22,316 nt of DNA from Chara braunii (taxonomy: Eukaryota; Streptophyta; Charophyceae; Charales; Characeae), in contig BFEA01000542.1 of NCBI GenBank assembly GCA_003427395.1, positions 401,669 to 423,984 on the forward strand, given 5' to 3'. Below, piece after piece: positions 1-9,017 of this stretch. A program made the translations under genes and the position numbers. Numbering within the stretch: the stretch's first letter is position 1; each line of letters opens with the position of its first letter. The notes below the pieces were generated by a model. It was given only the letters and a program-made list of their open reading frames with translations, was not told the DNA's origin and made no database searches.

Positions 1-58
1 GTGTGTGTGTGTGTTTTCTCTCTCTCTATCTCTCTCTCTCTCTCCTCCCCTTTTCTCT
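1..58. repeat. GT/CT microsatellite at the window edge
   Basis: A short GT run passes directly into a CT-rich run with a few interruptions, then pyrimidine-rich sequence. It is a simple dinucleotide repeat and may extend beyond the window. Confidence 0.9.
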
Positions 59-725
59 TTCTCATTTTTCCTGAATTTTAAATCTCTGTTTTTTTTAATT
101 CGTCAATTGTGTTCCGACTTCGGAGTCGGTTTGAGGATATTCCCCATTACCCTTTGATTTTTTTATTTTTATTTTTGGAAGTCGATCTGAGTTTATGCGA
201 GCGGTCAGTGTGAGGTCAACCACTACATTTCTTACTTATGCGGGCTTAGCCCGCGCCGCCCGCACCACGGACGCTTGGCTAGTTATTATTATTAGTTAGT
301 GTGTTTGGACATTTGCACATCCAAATGCATCTTTTTTTTTTATTATCATTTTTAGTGAGGTTATACTCACAATAGGACTTTCCTGGATGTATCTGACTGG
401 AATTCAACCTCGAGTTCAGTGTACTTAGTTGTAATTACATCCAGAGCTCATGTGAGTATGTTGAGGGCTAGGTTTCACATTTTCAAAACATCAATGGGTT
501 GTTTATGTACTCCTCCTTTCAGCATCTGCAAGAGTGGAAAAAAAAAAAGAAAAAAAAAGTATAAAAGTGTACTCACACCAGACACTCAAAAGCACAAAGT
601 AGCAAAGTCAGTAGCTGGATCGATTCCTCACATTACAAGGACTTCATCTGACCACTGATTTTCCTATTTTACAATTTTGAGGGCAAAGTGGGGGTATGGC
701 CTCACAAAAGTTTTTGTGTCGCAGC
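59..725. other. Intergenic sequence, no gene seen
   Basis: AT-rich sequence with several short T and A runs, including A-rich stretches near 538-558. The only open frame is a 79-codon stretch that does not begin with ATG and has no recognisable domain. I see no RNA gene or element boundary here. Confidence 0.6.
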
Positions 726-892
726 TCAAACCACCAGTAGGGCCCAACTATTGGACGAAGGGAAAAATAGAGTAGAAAGTTACTAGAAACATTTCTAGTC
801 GGATGAATTCGGGCACTCCTGTAGTGGTATGTTCGCTTCCTAAAATTGTGGCTTGTTAACGGGCACAACTTTAGGAAGTACTCGTGGTTCAA
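726..892 (+). mobile_element. Short inverted-repeat element, copy 1 (TTAA/TCAA family)
   Basis: This non-coding element runs from ACCACCAGT at 730 to CGTGGT at 888 and is flanked on both sides by TCAA (726-729 and 889-892). Its interior aligns with the copies near 3.86 kb and 13.30 kb through AAAAATAGAGTAGA, TTTCTAGTCGGATGAATT, CTTCCTAAAAT and ACTTTAGGAAGTAC. The direct, non-palindromic TCAA flanks indicate a 4-bp target duplication lying outside the inverted repeat. No transposase is encoded, so it would be a non-autonomous (MITE-like) element. A 4-bp duplication of the TTAA type suggests piggyBac-like mobilisation, which is an inference. Confidence 0.7.
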
Positions 893-2209
893 GTATTGAC
901 TTGTCCATGGAAGGGTCATTTGTCGATATAACTCCATGAGCTCAGACGAGGGTGATTGGGATGATCTTCTTTCCCCTTGTGTACTCTCCTCCGAGGTAGC
1001 CTGACGTTCATTTGCTAGGTTGCAGCCTTGTTCTCATTTCGGCGTAATTCTGAGAGCATGACCTAAATCTTTTGTAAGTTGCACAACTCTCTACTATTAA
1101 ACCCCGCCAGTACCTTACCCTGCTTGGAAAACAAATATCAGTTTTGTTAACCACCGCAACGTTCGGGGTTGGACTGCCATCGATAAATTTCATCAGGGGT
1201 GCATGTTGCACTTCGGGCCTCCAAAAGTCACGGTGAGAGGCCCACGGCCAGCAGCCGATATATGAGAAAGGTACTGGCGGTTTGAGATATTGACCCTATC
1301 AATGTTGGTGGTAACAGCATAATGATCTAGATAATAAGCTTGCTCGGATTGTAAAAGGGGCCGGGGCGATGCACCCGTTTTCCAGCAGGTGCATCTCCCC
1401 ACCAATAGACGGAGTAGTCGATGGCTACTACTAACAACAGGCACATAGGCTACAGGGCTCGAGGGAGGTTGGTGGGCGACCAAAGAACAAGGCAAGCAGA
1501 AGAGCAGCATTATGACCAGCAAGGGAGAAAGGCAACAATGCACTAAATGGCAAGCGACAACAAGGCACACAGGTTTGAGTGCAGAGGGGAGGTGCGTGGG
1601 CAGCTGAACGACAGTGGAGATAGACAAGAAGTGAAGTGTCTGCTCGCAGCAGGGTAGCGCGATAATCAATAGGCAAACAAGGCAGTGAGGCAACAACACA
1701 CTCCACTGATACACTTTGCACCAAAGCAGAATATCCCCTACTCACTCCAAAAGTGAAACAACTCTGGAGACTGTGGGTTCACACCCCCATTGGAGTCAGG
1801 AAGTCACTTCGACGAAGGTCTTTCATCACCCAAGGAACACAGACACGGTCATCGCCTGAACAAAGAAGCCCCCCTAAAAGTGTTGAGGGCACTCCAAACA
1901 AACATGCACTGACAATTTGGCACATCTTAAAGGCTTTTACTTATATAGAATCATAGAAGAGAAGTAATGCAAAAGCCAGGAGAATGACAAAATAGACAAC
2001 CAGACAGAAAATACCTAGAATGAGACGAAGAAAAAATTTTAATTTCTAAATGAATATGATGGTGTGTGTGTATGTGTGCGTATGGTGACATCAGTATCAC
2101 TATTCTCAAAGGTTAATCGATTTTGTTTTACAATAGAAAATTCGTGAATGCCTTGGGAAAAAGAGTATCAGGCTATCAAAAAAAAAAAAAAAAAAGGAAA
2201 GTACATGGG
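893..2209. other. Intergenic sequence with a dispersed-repeat copy, no gene seen
   Basis: Apart from the dispersed repeat at 1363-1417, a GT-rich microsatellite near 2062-2084 and an 18-A run at 2178-2195, I recognise nothing. Overlapping minus-strand open frames at 1193-1745 (173 and 104 codons) share no known domain and partly translate the dispersed repeat, so I do not call a gene. Confidence 0.55.
1363..1417 (-). repeat. Dispersed 55-bp repeat, copy 1
   Basis: The core TTCCAGCAGGTGCATCTCCC followed by CACCAATAGACGGAGTAG recurs near 8.97 kb and 11.28 kb with scattered substitutions. The minus strand is given as the sense because the copy at 11.28 kb is followed by an A-rich tail in that direction, as expected for a retroposed sequence. 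The family is not identified. Confidence 0.6.
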
Positions 2210-2376
2210 AGTCACAAACATGAGTTATAATTGCACTATGGCCCCAGATACAGTTTCCAACTGCAGTTCGAGCAATGTATACAACCCACCTTTCTGACCA
2301 GGTTGGGTGCCCGAAGTGCAATTACGAACTGTATCTTGCCCCACAAGAGTGCAATTATAACTCGTTTTTGTGACTC
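2209..2376. mobile_element. Hairpin (MITE-like) element with about 50-bp inverted arms
   Basis: The left arm starts GAGTCACAAACATGAGTTAT at 2209. The right arm at about 2325-2376 is its complement with a few mismatches and small gaps, ending TTTTTGTGACTC. Both arms also share GTTATAATTGCACT and AGATACAGTT. The loop is about 65 bp and nothing is encoded. No convincing target duplication flanks the arms, so superfamily assignment is not possible. Confidence 0.6.
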
Positions 2377-2481
2377 TACTAAAGTAGAGTACTAGACAGT
2401 GGGAAGAGCAAAAAGCAGAGTCAGAGAAGAAACAAGTTGGAAAAAATAATAGAAGACACTCTGCAACTCATAAACAGTAAG

Positions 2482-2500
2482 AAAAAAAAAAAAAAAAAAA
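2482..2500. repeat. 19-A homopolymer
   Basis: An uninterrupted A run. Similar runs occur at 2178-2195, 7062-7081, 7399-7422, 9099-9115 and 13076-13099. They could be retroposon tails or simple slippage tracts; no retroposon body was recognised upstream of this one. Confidence 0.85.
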
Positions 2501-2754
2501 CCCTGATGCAGTATAGTATGCTAAGCACATCGCTCTCATTTCCATATAGTTTTGCCTGGCCATTTTGTACTCTTTGTGTATATCTTGTGCATTTGTGTCT
2601 ATGAGAGTGGATTTTCACTTGTGGATGCAGGAATATGTCCCCCCCGCCGAATCCACCGTTGTGTTTCGAGACAACGAATGGGACCACATTCACTCCTTTT
2701 GATGTTCGAGATTTGTCCCCCCCGGGCACCAGAGTTATGAAGGATCTTCACCAT

Positions 2755-3059
2755 AAATTGTTGCCTCCAGGTACACACTACCTCCCAATTCCTACCTCCC
2801 CTGCTCGCCTCACATCGCCCCGCAAAGGGCCTAAACGGAAAAAAAAAAACAAAAAAAGCCCCAAACAACTTAACAAAGTCATTTTCGTTCACTTTGGTTT
2901 GTCTGGTACGAGAGTCCGGCCCCTGTATGCAAAAGGGAAAATAGGAACGCTATCCGCAGCTATTTCAAAACAACTTAAATTGTTGTCATTAGGTACGCAC
3001 TCCTTGCTCATTCCTACCTCCCCCATTCGCTTCGCAGCGTCATGCAAAGGTCCCAAACG

Positions 3060-3105
<46 letters not shown>

Positions 3106-3210
3106 AACAAAGTCATTTTTATTAACTTTGGTCTAATTGGCACGAGAGTCCAGCCCCAGTATGCAGAAGGGAAAACGGGAACGCTATCCGCATCTATTTC
3201 AAAACAACTT
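2755..3210 (+). repeat. Tandem duplication of a 222-bp unit, the second copy expanded by poly-A
   Basis: Unit 1 spans 2755-2976 and unit 2 spans 2977-3210. They share CCTACCTCCCC, AAAGTCATTTT, ACGAGAGTCC, GGAACGCTATCCGCA and ATTTCAAAACAACTT. Unit 1 has a broken A tract near 2840-2857, whereas unit 2 has a 42-A run at 3060-3101. A 250-codon open frame (2635-3387) reads through both copies in the same frame because the unit is 74 codons long. My hand count of substitutions between copies gives no third-codon-position excess (roughly 15, 8 and 13 at positions 1, 2 and 3), so I read it as a non-coding duplication. Confidence 0.8.
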
Positions 3211-3861
3211 GCAACATTTTATTATCAGTTCTCCCTATGGACCCGTAATGGGTTGCTAGTAACTTGCTATTGTGAAAATTGCAAAGTGCAATACTGCAAG
3301 ACGGTCTGCACCACAACGGTTGCCGTGATAGGAAGTATTAGGAACATTCTCGGTCCTAAACTCAATCAAATACCCCCCGTTGGTTGAAACGACCACTACC
3401 CCCAAATCAGAACAAATCGAAGTTTGAACAGTTACATTTTCTCACTGATTGCCCACCCTTCTCCTGAATCGGTCTTTTGACTCTTTTGGCTTTTTCAAGA
3501 CAGGCATAGTACGAAAGCCAATACAACAACAACTCCATCTCTCAGCCAACATTTTATAGGCCTCGAGCCTGCAACCCGAGTTGGAGCCTAACCCTGTAGG
3601 TCTTCACTCACCACACTCACAGGTGAGGGACTAATGTTAAAGTCAAAATTCATATATGAGTTCACTACCAGTCAACAATTTGTTGGATATTCGCTAAAAA
3701 AAATAATGAAGTGAAAATGATTCAACGATTTAAAAGGTTTTTTTTTTCCTGATATCGAGTATCCGGACGCATATTGACGCTGAAGATTCTGAAAATTTTG
3801 AACTGGTGAAGATGCTGAAAATTATATTCATCCCCTTTCACGCTCACTTTATTTTATTTTC
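3211..3861. other. Intergenic sequence, no gene seen
   Basis: No recognisable coding region, RNA or element boundary. Just before the copy-2 inverted-repeat element, the stretch GAAGATGCTGAAAATTAT (about 3809) resembles an arm of the hairpin at 4017-4155. That element or a relative may therefore have been present here before. Confidence 0.5.
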
Positions 3862-4013
3862 TAACCAGTACTTCCTAAAGTCGTGCCTGTTAAGAAGCCA
3901 TAATTTTAGGAAACGTATGGGTCACTACAGGAGTGCCCAAATTCATCCAGCTAGAAACGTTTCTACTCTATTTTTTGAGCGGTCGATAACTGGCCCAAGT
4001 ACTGGTGGTTTAA
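3862..4013 (-). mobile_element. Short inverted-repeat element, copy 2 (TTAA/TCAA family)
   Basis: This copy lies in inverted orientation relative to copies 1 and 4. Its right end, CCAAGTACTGGTGGT followed by TTAA (4010-4013), is intact. The left end, CTAACCAGTACTTCCTAAAG, has lost about three bases of the ACCACC terminus. Interior blocks CCTAAAGTCGTGCCTGTTAA, TAGGAAACGTA, CAGGAGTGCCC and ATCGAT-like sequence near the right arm match copy 4. It encodes nothing. Divergence suggests an old insertion. Confidence 0.7.
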
Positions 4014-4016
4014 GAC

Positions 4017-4155
4017 AGAGAGGGAGTTCATAATTTTCAACACCTTCACTGCTGTAAACTTTAAAGTTTTAAAATTTTAATAGTCTAAATGCATATGAAG
4101 GTTTTGAAAACTTTGAAGTTTGAAGTGTTGAAAATTATTAAAAAATTCCCTCTCT
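4017..4155. mobile_element. AT-rich hairpin element with about 60-bp inverted arms
   Basis: The left arm begins AGAGAGGGAGTTCATAATTT at 4017. The right arm ends with its complement, TCCCTCTCT at 4147-4155, preceded by GTGTTGAAAATTAT. The arms remain complementary, with interruptions, through AAACTTTAAAGTTTT towards a short loop near 4080-4090. It directly abuts copy 2 of the other family. It has no coding capacity and no clear target duplication. Confidence 0.55.
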
Positions 4156-4265
4156 TTTCCCCTCCCGCATGTTTTCGTTTGTTTAGAGAAGGGGGTCTTC
4201 AAAATTTTAGCACGTTTGTACATGCCAAATATTAATGGACCTTTTCTCTATGAGTTGACAGTAAA

Positions 4266-4359
4266 CCAAAGGACCTATTATCATGAAGGGGAAAAAAAGA
4301 AAAACATCATTCCCAAAGAACCTATTATCATGAAGGGGAAAAAAAGAAAAACATCATTC
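4266..4359. repeat. 47-bp tandem duplication
   Basis: Two adjacent units (4266-4312 and 4313-4359) both contain CCTATTATCATGAAGGGG followed by an A-rich segment and ACATCATTC. They differ at only one position near the start (GGACC versus GAACC). The near identity points to a recent replication-slippage duplication. Confidence 0.9.
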
Positions 4360-4404
4360 TGTTTGTAAGAACCTTTTTTTAATGATTGTTTGCATCAACC
4401 GAAC

Positions 4405-4582
4405 CTGTGTAGTTGAGTCGTAAATTCATGTAGTTGTTTGTAAGCGGATCATAAGTTTGAATCCTGATCAAGATTAAATAAGGACTTCAAGTTGTCGGTG
4501 GAACAAGAACCAGATTGAAGCTCCCGAGGGGAGCACGGATTGAAAAAGTTATTCGTCAATTTTGAAAAACAAAACAAAAAAA
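4405..4582 (+). mobile_element. tRNA-derived SINE-like retroposon
   Basis: An A-box-like TAGTTGAGTCGTAA (from 4410) is followed about 40 bp later by a B-box-like AAGTTTGAATCC (4454-4464), the spacing of an internal RNA polymerase III promoter. The sequence ends in an A-rich tail, GAAAAACAAAACAAAAAAAG (about 4563-4582). The whole body is about 180 bp, within the usual plant SINE range. Flanking target duplications were not clearly found and the family is not identified. Confidence 0.45.
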
Positions 4583-5384
4583 GTTAGGGGTGACCCACTT
4601 CTAAGAGAAAAGGATTGTTTCTATCCCACCTTGACAGAGTGAATGTGTATAGTGGGGAATGAGATTCAATATATGAAGGTGAGCAGGGATAATCAATAGG
4701 CAGTATGAAGGACAAAATGATAATCAATGGAAAGGATGAAGGTTAAAACAAAAGATGCAGAATGGATGTCAACTCATAGTATCGAATATTCGTATATCAT
4801 CCTAGCAAAAACAACTACAGTGGAAGGAATCAGTATCAATAAAGAGAGAGAGAAAAGGGAAGGGGGGCGGGCGGAGGAAGAGGATTGTTTACATATAACA
4901 TAATAAAAAAATATATTTTCGTGGGGATAGCACTATGGCAGTAGCGTCCGACCCACTTACAGTACCAGTCATAAACAGTCACTCTAAAGCATAGCACCAG
5001 CAATAATAAAATGAAATCTACATGGGAGCATTGTTGTTAAAGTCCAGCATCTCACTCAACTAACAATACAGACTATTTACTGCATGAAAAACTCACACAC
5101 AATATCATACCTACAATTTAGCCAGAAAAGGGAACATAAGGCATTTGACCAGTTAGTCTATCAGCGGTAGACAGACAAGGGCAACAAGCTTGTGCTGCAC
5201 AAGCCACTTTACCCCTTATCACGAGCTGAAACATCAACAACTTCCCTTTCGCGCTCAATAAAAAAAAAAGTATTTTATACACACCCTCACTTCCCTAAGC
5301 AACAAATAATTTTTGTTTTCTCTTTCTTTTTCTTTTGTTTACAAATATCCAGGGTTGTACATCATTGGCAAGGGTCCGGCTGTC
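4583..5384. other. Intergenic sequence, no gene seen
   Basis: AT-rich sequence with short purine runs (GAGAGAGAGAAAAGGGAAGG near 4845-4864). I find no extended open frame with a known domain, RNA gene or duplicated block. Confidence 0.55.
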
Positions 5385-5418
5385 CAGGGGCCCGGACCCA
5401 CTAGCGAAGTATTCTACG
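5385..5418 (+). repeat. Dispersed 33-bp repeat, copy A
   Basis: GGACCCACTAGCGAAGTATT followed by CTAC matches, with one substitution, the minus strand near 7.32-7.36 kb. Similarity continues upstream through a GGGGC block. It is probably part of a dispersed repeat whose full extent cannot be drawn from two copies. Confidence 0.5.
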
Positions 5419-6179
5419 ATGTGTGACGCAATTTGATGTTCTTTTGGAAAAGACAAAGTGATTTTTTATTCGCATGAATGAAACGTTTTCTGATTTAAAA
5501 TGAATTGAAATGGCACATAAAACAAAGAAGAAGAGCTTTGTGCAATGACTTGCTGTTTTCTGCCGCCGGTGACCCGTCGACGCGAGGCTGTAACATAGGT
5601 AGGTTAGATTCCTTATTTTCTTTGGCTGAGGGCTAACCGAGAGACCTGCCTGTAAGGGAAACTCGTGAGGGACATATCTGCAAATTCGGGAAAATATACG
5701 CCCGCACTAACTAGAACTTCCCACAGCTACCCTAACTGAATAGCAGGCCCGGGCTACCCCTAGCACGAACAAGCCCTAATGGCCTATGCCAATACACGGT
5801 CCTATAGCCTATAGCCGGGTAGGGAGAGGCCGATAAGCTGAAACTGAAACGATACCGGTCGGTCTAGTCAGTCCGGTCTAGGTCTAGTCTAGGGTAGTGT
5901 AAGTCTGTAGATAGATGGTAGACATCGGTCTGGGGCGCTTGGCAGTTGGTACCGTGTACGTTGCTGCTGTGCAACGCATGAACTGGAAGTGGTGACAACT
6001 TTAACGTTGGAGAAGATGGACATAGCTGAACCTGCGAAGTGTCGGCCATAGCTGGGACCGGCGCTGTACTCTGACAGCACGCGGGGTTGTTCAGAGGTCC
6101 GGACTATCTGGAGTCTGCTGAAGGCGAGAGAACTTGGTGCCCTGTTGGACCCTCCTCAGGAATAGGTTTCAGGGTGTTT
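5419..6179. other. Intergenic sequence, no gene seen
   Basis: Moderately GC-rich sequence with CTAGTC/GGTCTAG-type short repeats near 5855-5895. Small open frames on both strands have no recognisable domain. Confidence 0.5.
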
Positions 6180-6395
6180 GGCGCTGCAACCATAGCTGCA
6201 ACTTTCTTCCTTAGAGAGCATCTTTGTCAGGAAAGGCGGCGCTGCAAACTTCCACCCGGGAAGTCCTCTGACACTTCATCATCCTCAGACACTGTGGCGC
6301 TGGTCTTCTTCTTCATCCTTTGAGAGGCGCTTGGCCTCAGAGGCCTGTTTCATGGTGGCGCTTCCCTTTGGAGGCTGTATCTGGGTGGCGCTTGA
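6180..6395 (-). repeat. Degenerate array with about 30-bp period; possible remnant of a repetitive coding segment
   Basis: The motif GGCGCT occurs at 6180, 6238, 6296, 6326, 6357 and 6387, giving spacings of about 58, 58, 30, 31 and 30. These are multiples of one 29-30-bp unit. On the minus strand the motif reads AGCGCC and translates as Ser-Ala in three places, each followed by Thr, with ten residues between the two closest. The reading frame shifts around 6305-6320 and is broken by stops, so no intact protein is encoded. It could be a decayed ten-residue-repeat coding region or a non-coding minisatellite. Confidence 0.45.
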
Positions 6396-7061
6396 TGTTT
6401 CAGGGACTCAGGGGTGGTTCTAGCGGTTGTTCGGGGTTGGGGATGAAAGTGCTGCTCACTTCTGAGCAGCTCACCATGGTTATGAGGTTATTCAGACATT
6501 TCGAGACTCTGAGTGTAATAAACAGTGTGTATACTGGGTGTGAACTATCATTGCTTCATTGTTTCCTGGATGTGATCTACTCGGCTTTCCTTTGTGACTG
6601 GTTGTCCTTTGTGACTGGTTGTGAGGACCCTGTGGAGCGAATTGCACTTTCAATGTTTTCTGTCATATCGCATGGTCAAGTCTTCCGCTGTATTTATCTC
6701 TCACTGCGTGGTGTGATACTCCCATCCTCTCCCCTTCCTTTTGTGTACGTATGGGCATACCTAGAAGTCTATGTGTGCGAGTTTTGGTCTTCTGACAACA
6801 GACAACCAGGATCATAACATGTGCACCCGAATTCATGGGTTGGTACGATCTCCTTCACGTAAGTCGTCATAGTGATGTGCCGTGGCAATAAAATGTGTCC
6901 ACGAACACAGCCACGAGGATGAACAAGTAACGGGTATGGGGATACATTCATCACCATGTATCTCATGATGGCTCTAACAGGTTATCAGAGACGCGGAAGC
7001 GTTCCTGTCAGATCCACCACAATATTTGAATTTCACATTTCAAGTTCGATTTCTCAGAGCC
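6396..7061. other. Intergenic sequence, no confident gene
   Basis: A plus-strand frame from 6320 to 6817 (165 codons) is open but begins inside the 30-bp array and has no recognisable domain. A perfect 17-bp tandem duplication, CCTTTGTGACTGGTTGT, lies at 6589-6622. Nothing else was recognised. Confidence 0.5.
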
Positions 7062-7323
7062 AAAAAAAAAAAAAAAAAAAACGAAGTCTGGAAATCAACC
7101 CCTCCCCTCGTGAGTCCATAAAATCCAGACTTCCCGCCCACACAAAGCCACGAGCTATCATGTCCAAATTTGTTTTCTTTTTGTTTTTCAGCGCATCTCA
7201 TTGGACGGGAGGTGGCCATCTTTACAGTCCCCACTCGGAGACTACCAGGCCGTCGAGATCCGATGTTCGACGGCCGTACTGCATCACTCGAGGCCGCACA
7301 TGATCAAAATCCTGAACGGAGTG

Positions 7324-7357
7324 GTAGAATACTTCGCTAATGGGTCCACGCCCCAGG
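7324..7357 (-). repeat. Dispersed 33-bp repeat, copy B
   Basis: On the minus strand it reads GGACCCATTAGCGAAGTATT followed by CTAC, matching the copy at 5385-5418 with one substitution plus a shared GGGGC upstream. A 24-A run (7399-7422) lies about 40 bp away on the plus strand, so on the minus strand it is upstream poly-T. Confidence 0.5.
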
Positions 7358-7571
7358 GGTGGGAATCCCCAACCTCGGATCTGAACCCCCCACCAAAGAA
7401 AAAAAAAAAAAAAAAAAAAAAAGTGGGGGGTGTGCAGCGACGGCGCTTACCCTGTGGGCCGTGGCATTAACAGCCATAAAATTGGCATAAATCCATTTCC
7501 CCCCAACCTAGGACCTCCCCTCGGGGATGCACATGCCTCGCCCTCGGCTTGGGGCCAAGCATCCATGGCGC

Positions 7572-7760
7572 GAGGGTGGGGCAGGGCCTTGACCATGGGT
7601 GGGGGCGGGGGCGGGGTTGGGAGTGGGGTTGGGAGCGAGGGCGGAGTCGGGGACAGGAACGGGGGGGCAGGCGGGAACGAGGGCCGGGGCAGGGGGTCAA
7701 ACACAGGGGTCAAAGACGCATGCAGGCAGGACGAGGCCCGGGGCGGGTGCAGGGATGCAG
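7572..7760. repeat. G-rich, strand-asymmetric minisatellite-like tract
   Basis: The plus strand is strongly G-rich, with many runs of three to seven G separated by one to four bases (for example GGGGTTGGGAGTGGGGTTGG). Such spacing fits G-quadruplex-forming DNA. Long open frames on both strands here arise from the lack of stop codons in skewed sequence and encode low-complexity Gly/Arg or Pro runs, so no gene is called. Confidence 0.7.
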
Positions 7761-7989
7761 GCGAGTGCTGGCCGCGGGTCGGAGTACGCCACACAGGAAT
7801 GGGGGAAGCAGCCAACCGGGCGTTTGCAGGGCCGGGCGTTTTCAATTTGTTTTTGGCTCCCACAGAATCACTGTTTGGAAAACAAAAAGCAGTTCTCCGC
7901 ATTACTCCTCATGGTGAGTGCATAAAGACCTTTTTTGTTTGGGTAGAAATTTAGAGCCCTAGGCATCCCCGCAACCCCTGGGGTCCGCG

Positions 7990-8080
7990 GATGTGAAACT
8001 CAGCTTGGTCAACTTGCCGACTAAGTGGACTGTCCCCGCGCGGAGGTGTGGGGGTCAAACCGCAATCCCGGCTTGGCCAC
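7990..8080 (+). mobile_element. tRNA-derived SINE-like head
   Basis: An A-box-like CAGCTTGGTCAACTTG begins at 8001. A B-box-like GGGGTCAAACCGC begins about 50 bp later at 8051, and its flanks can pair as a T-arm-like stem. Conceptual translation across the B box gives the E-V-x-G-S-N pattern often produced by tRNA-like promoters in SINEs. The 3' end was not located. It could also be a decayed tRNA-like sequence. Confidence 0.4.
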
Positions 8081-8247
8081 CGGGGATCCCCACGTGACAA
8101 CGCTGCAAATAACTACTCCGAAATTTACAGAGACACTCAAGCTAGCTCAACAGGGCGATGCAGAGGCAACAGGAAAGACCAAAGAGAGAAAGGGTGTGAT
8201 TTCATGCCTCGCCAGATTGGGCTAGGCTCACCTGAAAGTGTGCCCCA

Positions 8248-8248
<1 letters not shown>

Positions 8249-8278
<30 letters not shown>

Positions 8279-8294
8279 CTTCTTCTTCTTCTTC
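8249..8294. repeat. TTC trinucleotide repeat, about 15 units
   Basis: An uninterrupted TTC tract on the plus strand. It faces the GAA tract starting about 180 bp downstream, so the two are inverted copies able to pair as a long hairpin or form triplex DNA. Confidence 0.95.
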
Positions 8295-8474
8295 CTTGTG
8301 TGTGCGAACTCGCTTCCGTGAAGTGCAGTGTGACACACATACATAGGAAGAAGATGAGGAGGAGGAGGAGAACAGGAGAAGGACAAGGACGAGCAGAAAA
8401 GAAAAGAAGGGAGGGGCGCAATTTGATGATCATGTGGGGCAGGGACACATGCTCTTGTGCACTCACACACAAAC

Positions 8475-8620
8475 AGAAGAAGAAGAAGAAGAAGAAGAAG
8501 AAGAAGAAGAAGAAGAAGAAGAAGGAGAGGAGGAGGGGGGGGAGAAGAAGAAGAAAGCAAGGATGAGCAGGAGGAGCAGAAGAAGGAGAAGAGGAGGAGG
8601 AAGAGGGTGTCTGGGTGGGG
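8475..8620. repeat. GAA trinucleotide repeat followed by purine-rich degenerate tract
   Basis: About 16 perfect GAA units (8475-8523) run into an almost purely purine stretch of GAG/GGA/AGA triplets to about 8620. Open frames across it on both strands translate to Glu, Lys, Arg or Ser runs and are not evidence for a gene. Confidence 0.9.
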
Positions 8621-8962
8621 AAGAATGAAGAGCCAGTGGGGTGTGGAACTTTGCCGTGTTGGAGGAGATAACGGTCATGGGCAGGGGTGATAGAAACTTC
8701 CTGTCCGATACCAGGGCAGATTTGCAAATGGAGTTTTGCGGGCTTGACCGTGGCCCCCTGGCCGGGGCAAGCTGCAAGTAGTCGTGGGTCAGAAGGGTGT
8801 TCGCTGAATACCCTATCTTTGAGGGCACCTGCCAAAATAAGGCATCTTTGAGGGGCATCTGACAAAGTTTTCCTTTCACGAAAAAGAAAAGCATCAGAAG
8901 AGGTTCTGTCACAGTCCTAGGAAACAACAAACAGCATTCTCTGCCTTAAAAGATGTATCAAT

Positions 8963-9017
8963 GGGACGCTGGGCCCAGTTTCCAGCAGGTGCTGCTCCCC
9001 ACCAATAGGTGGAGTAG
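8963..9017 (-). repeat. Dispersed 55-bp repeat, copy 2
   Basis: GGGACGCTGGGCCCAGTTTC continues into CAGCAGGTGCTGCTCCCC and ACCAATAGGTGGAGTAG, closely matching the copies at 1.36 kb and 11.27 kb. No A-rich tail adjoins this copy. Confidence 0.65.

Noticed and set aside
1193-1745. 173- and 104-codon minus-strand frames
   Set aside because: They overlap in two frames, include the dispersed 55-bp repeat, and show no family features.
7430-7954. Gly-rich 174-codon plus-strand frame and overlapping Pro-rich minus-strand frame
   Set aside because: Caused by the G-rich minisatellite. Several frames are open at once and no domain is visible.
8137-8865. Long minus-strand frame of 242 codons, with other long frames on both strands over the same region
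   Set aside because: It is open only because GAA/TTC repeats lack stop codons. The product is mostly Ser, Arg, Phe and Lys runs.
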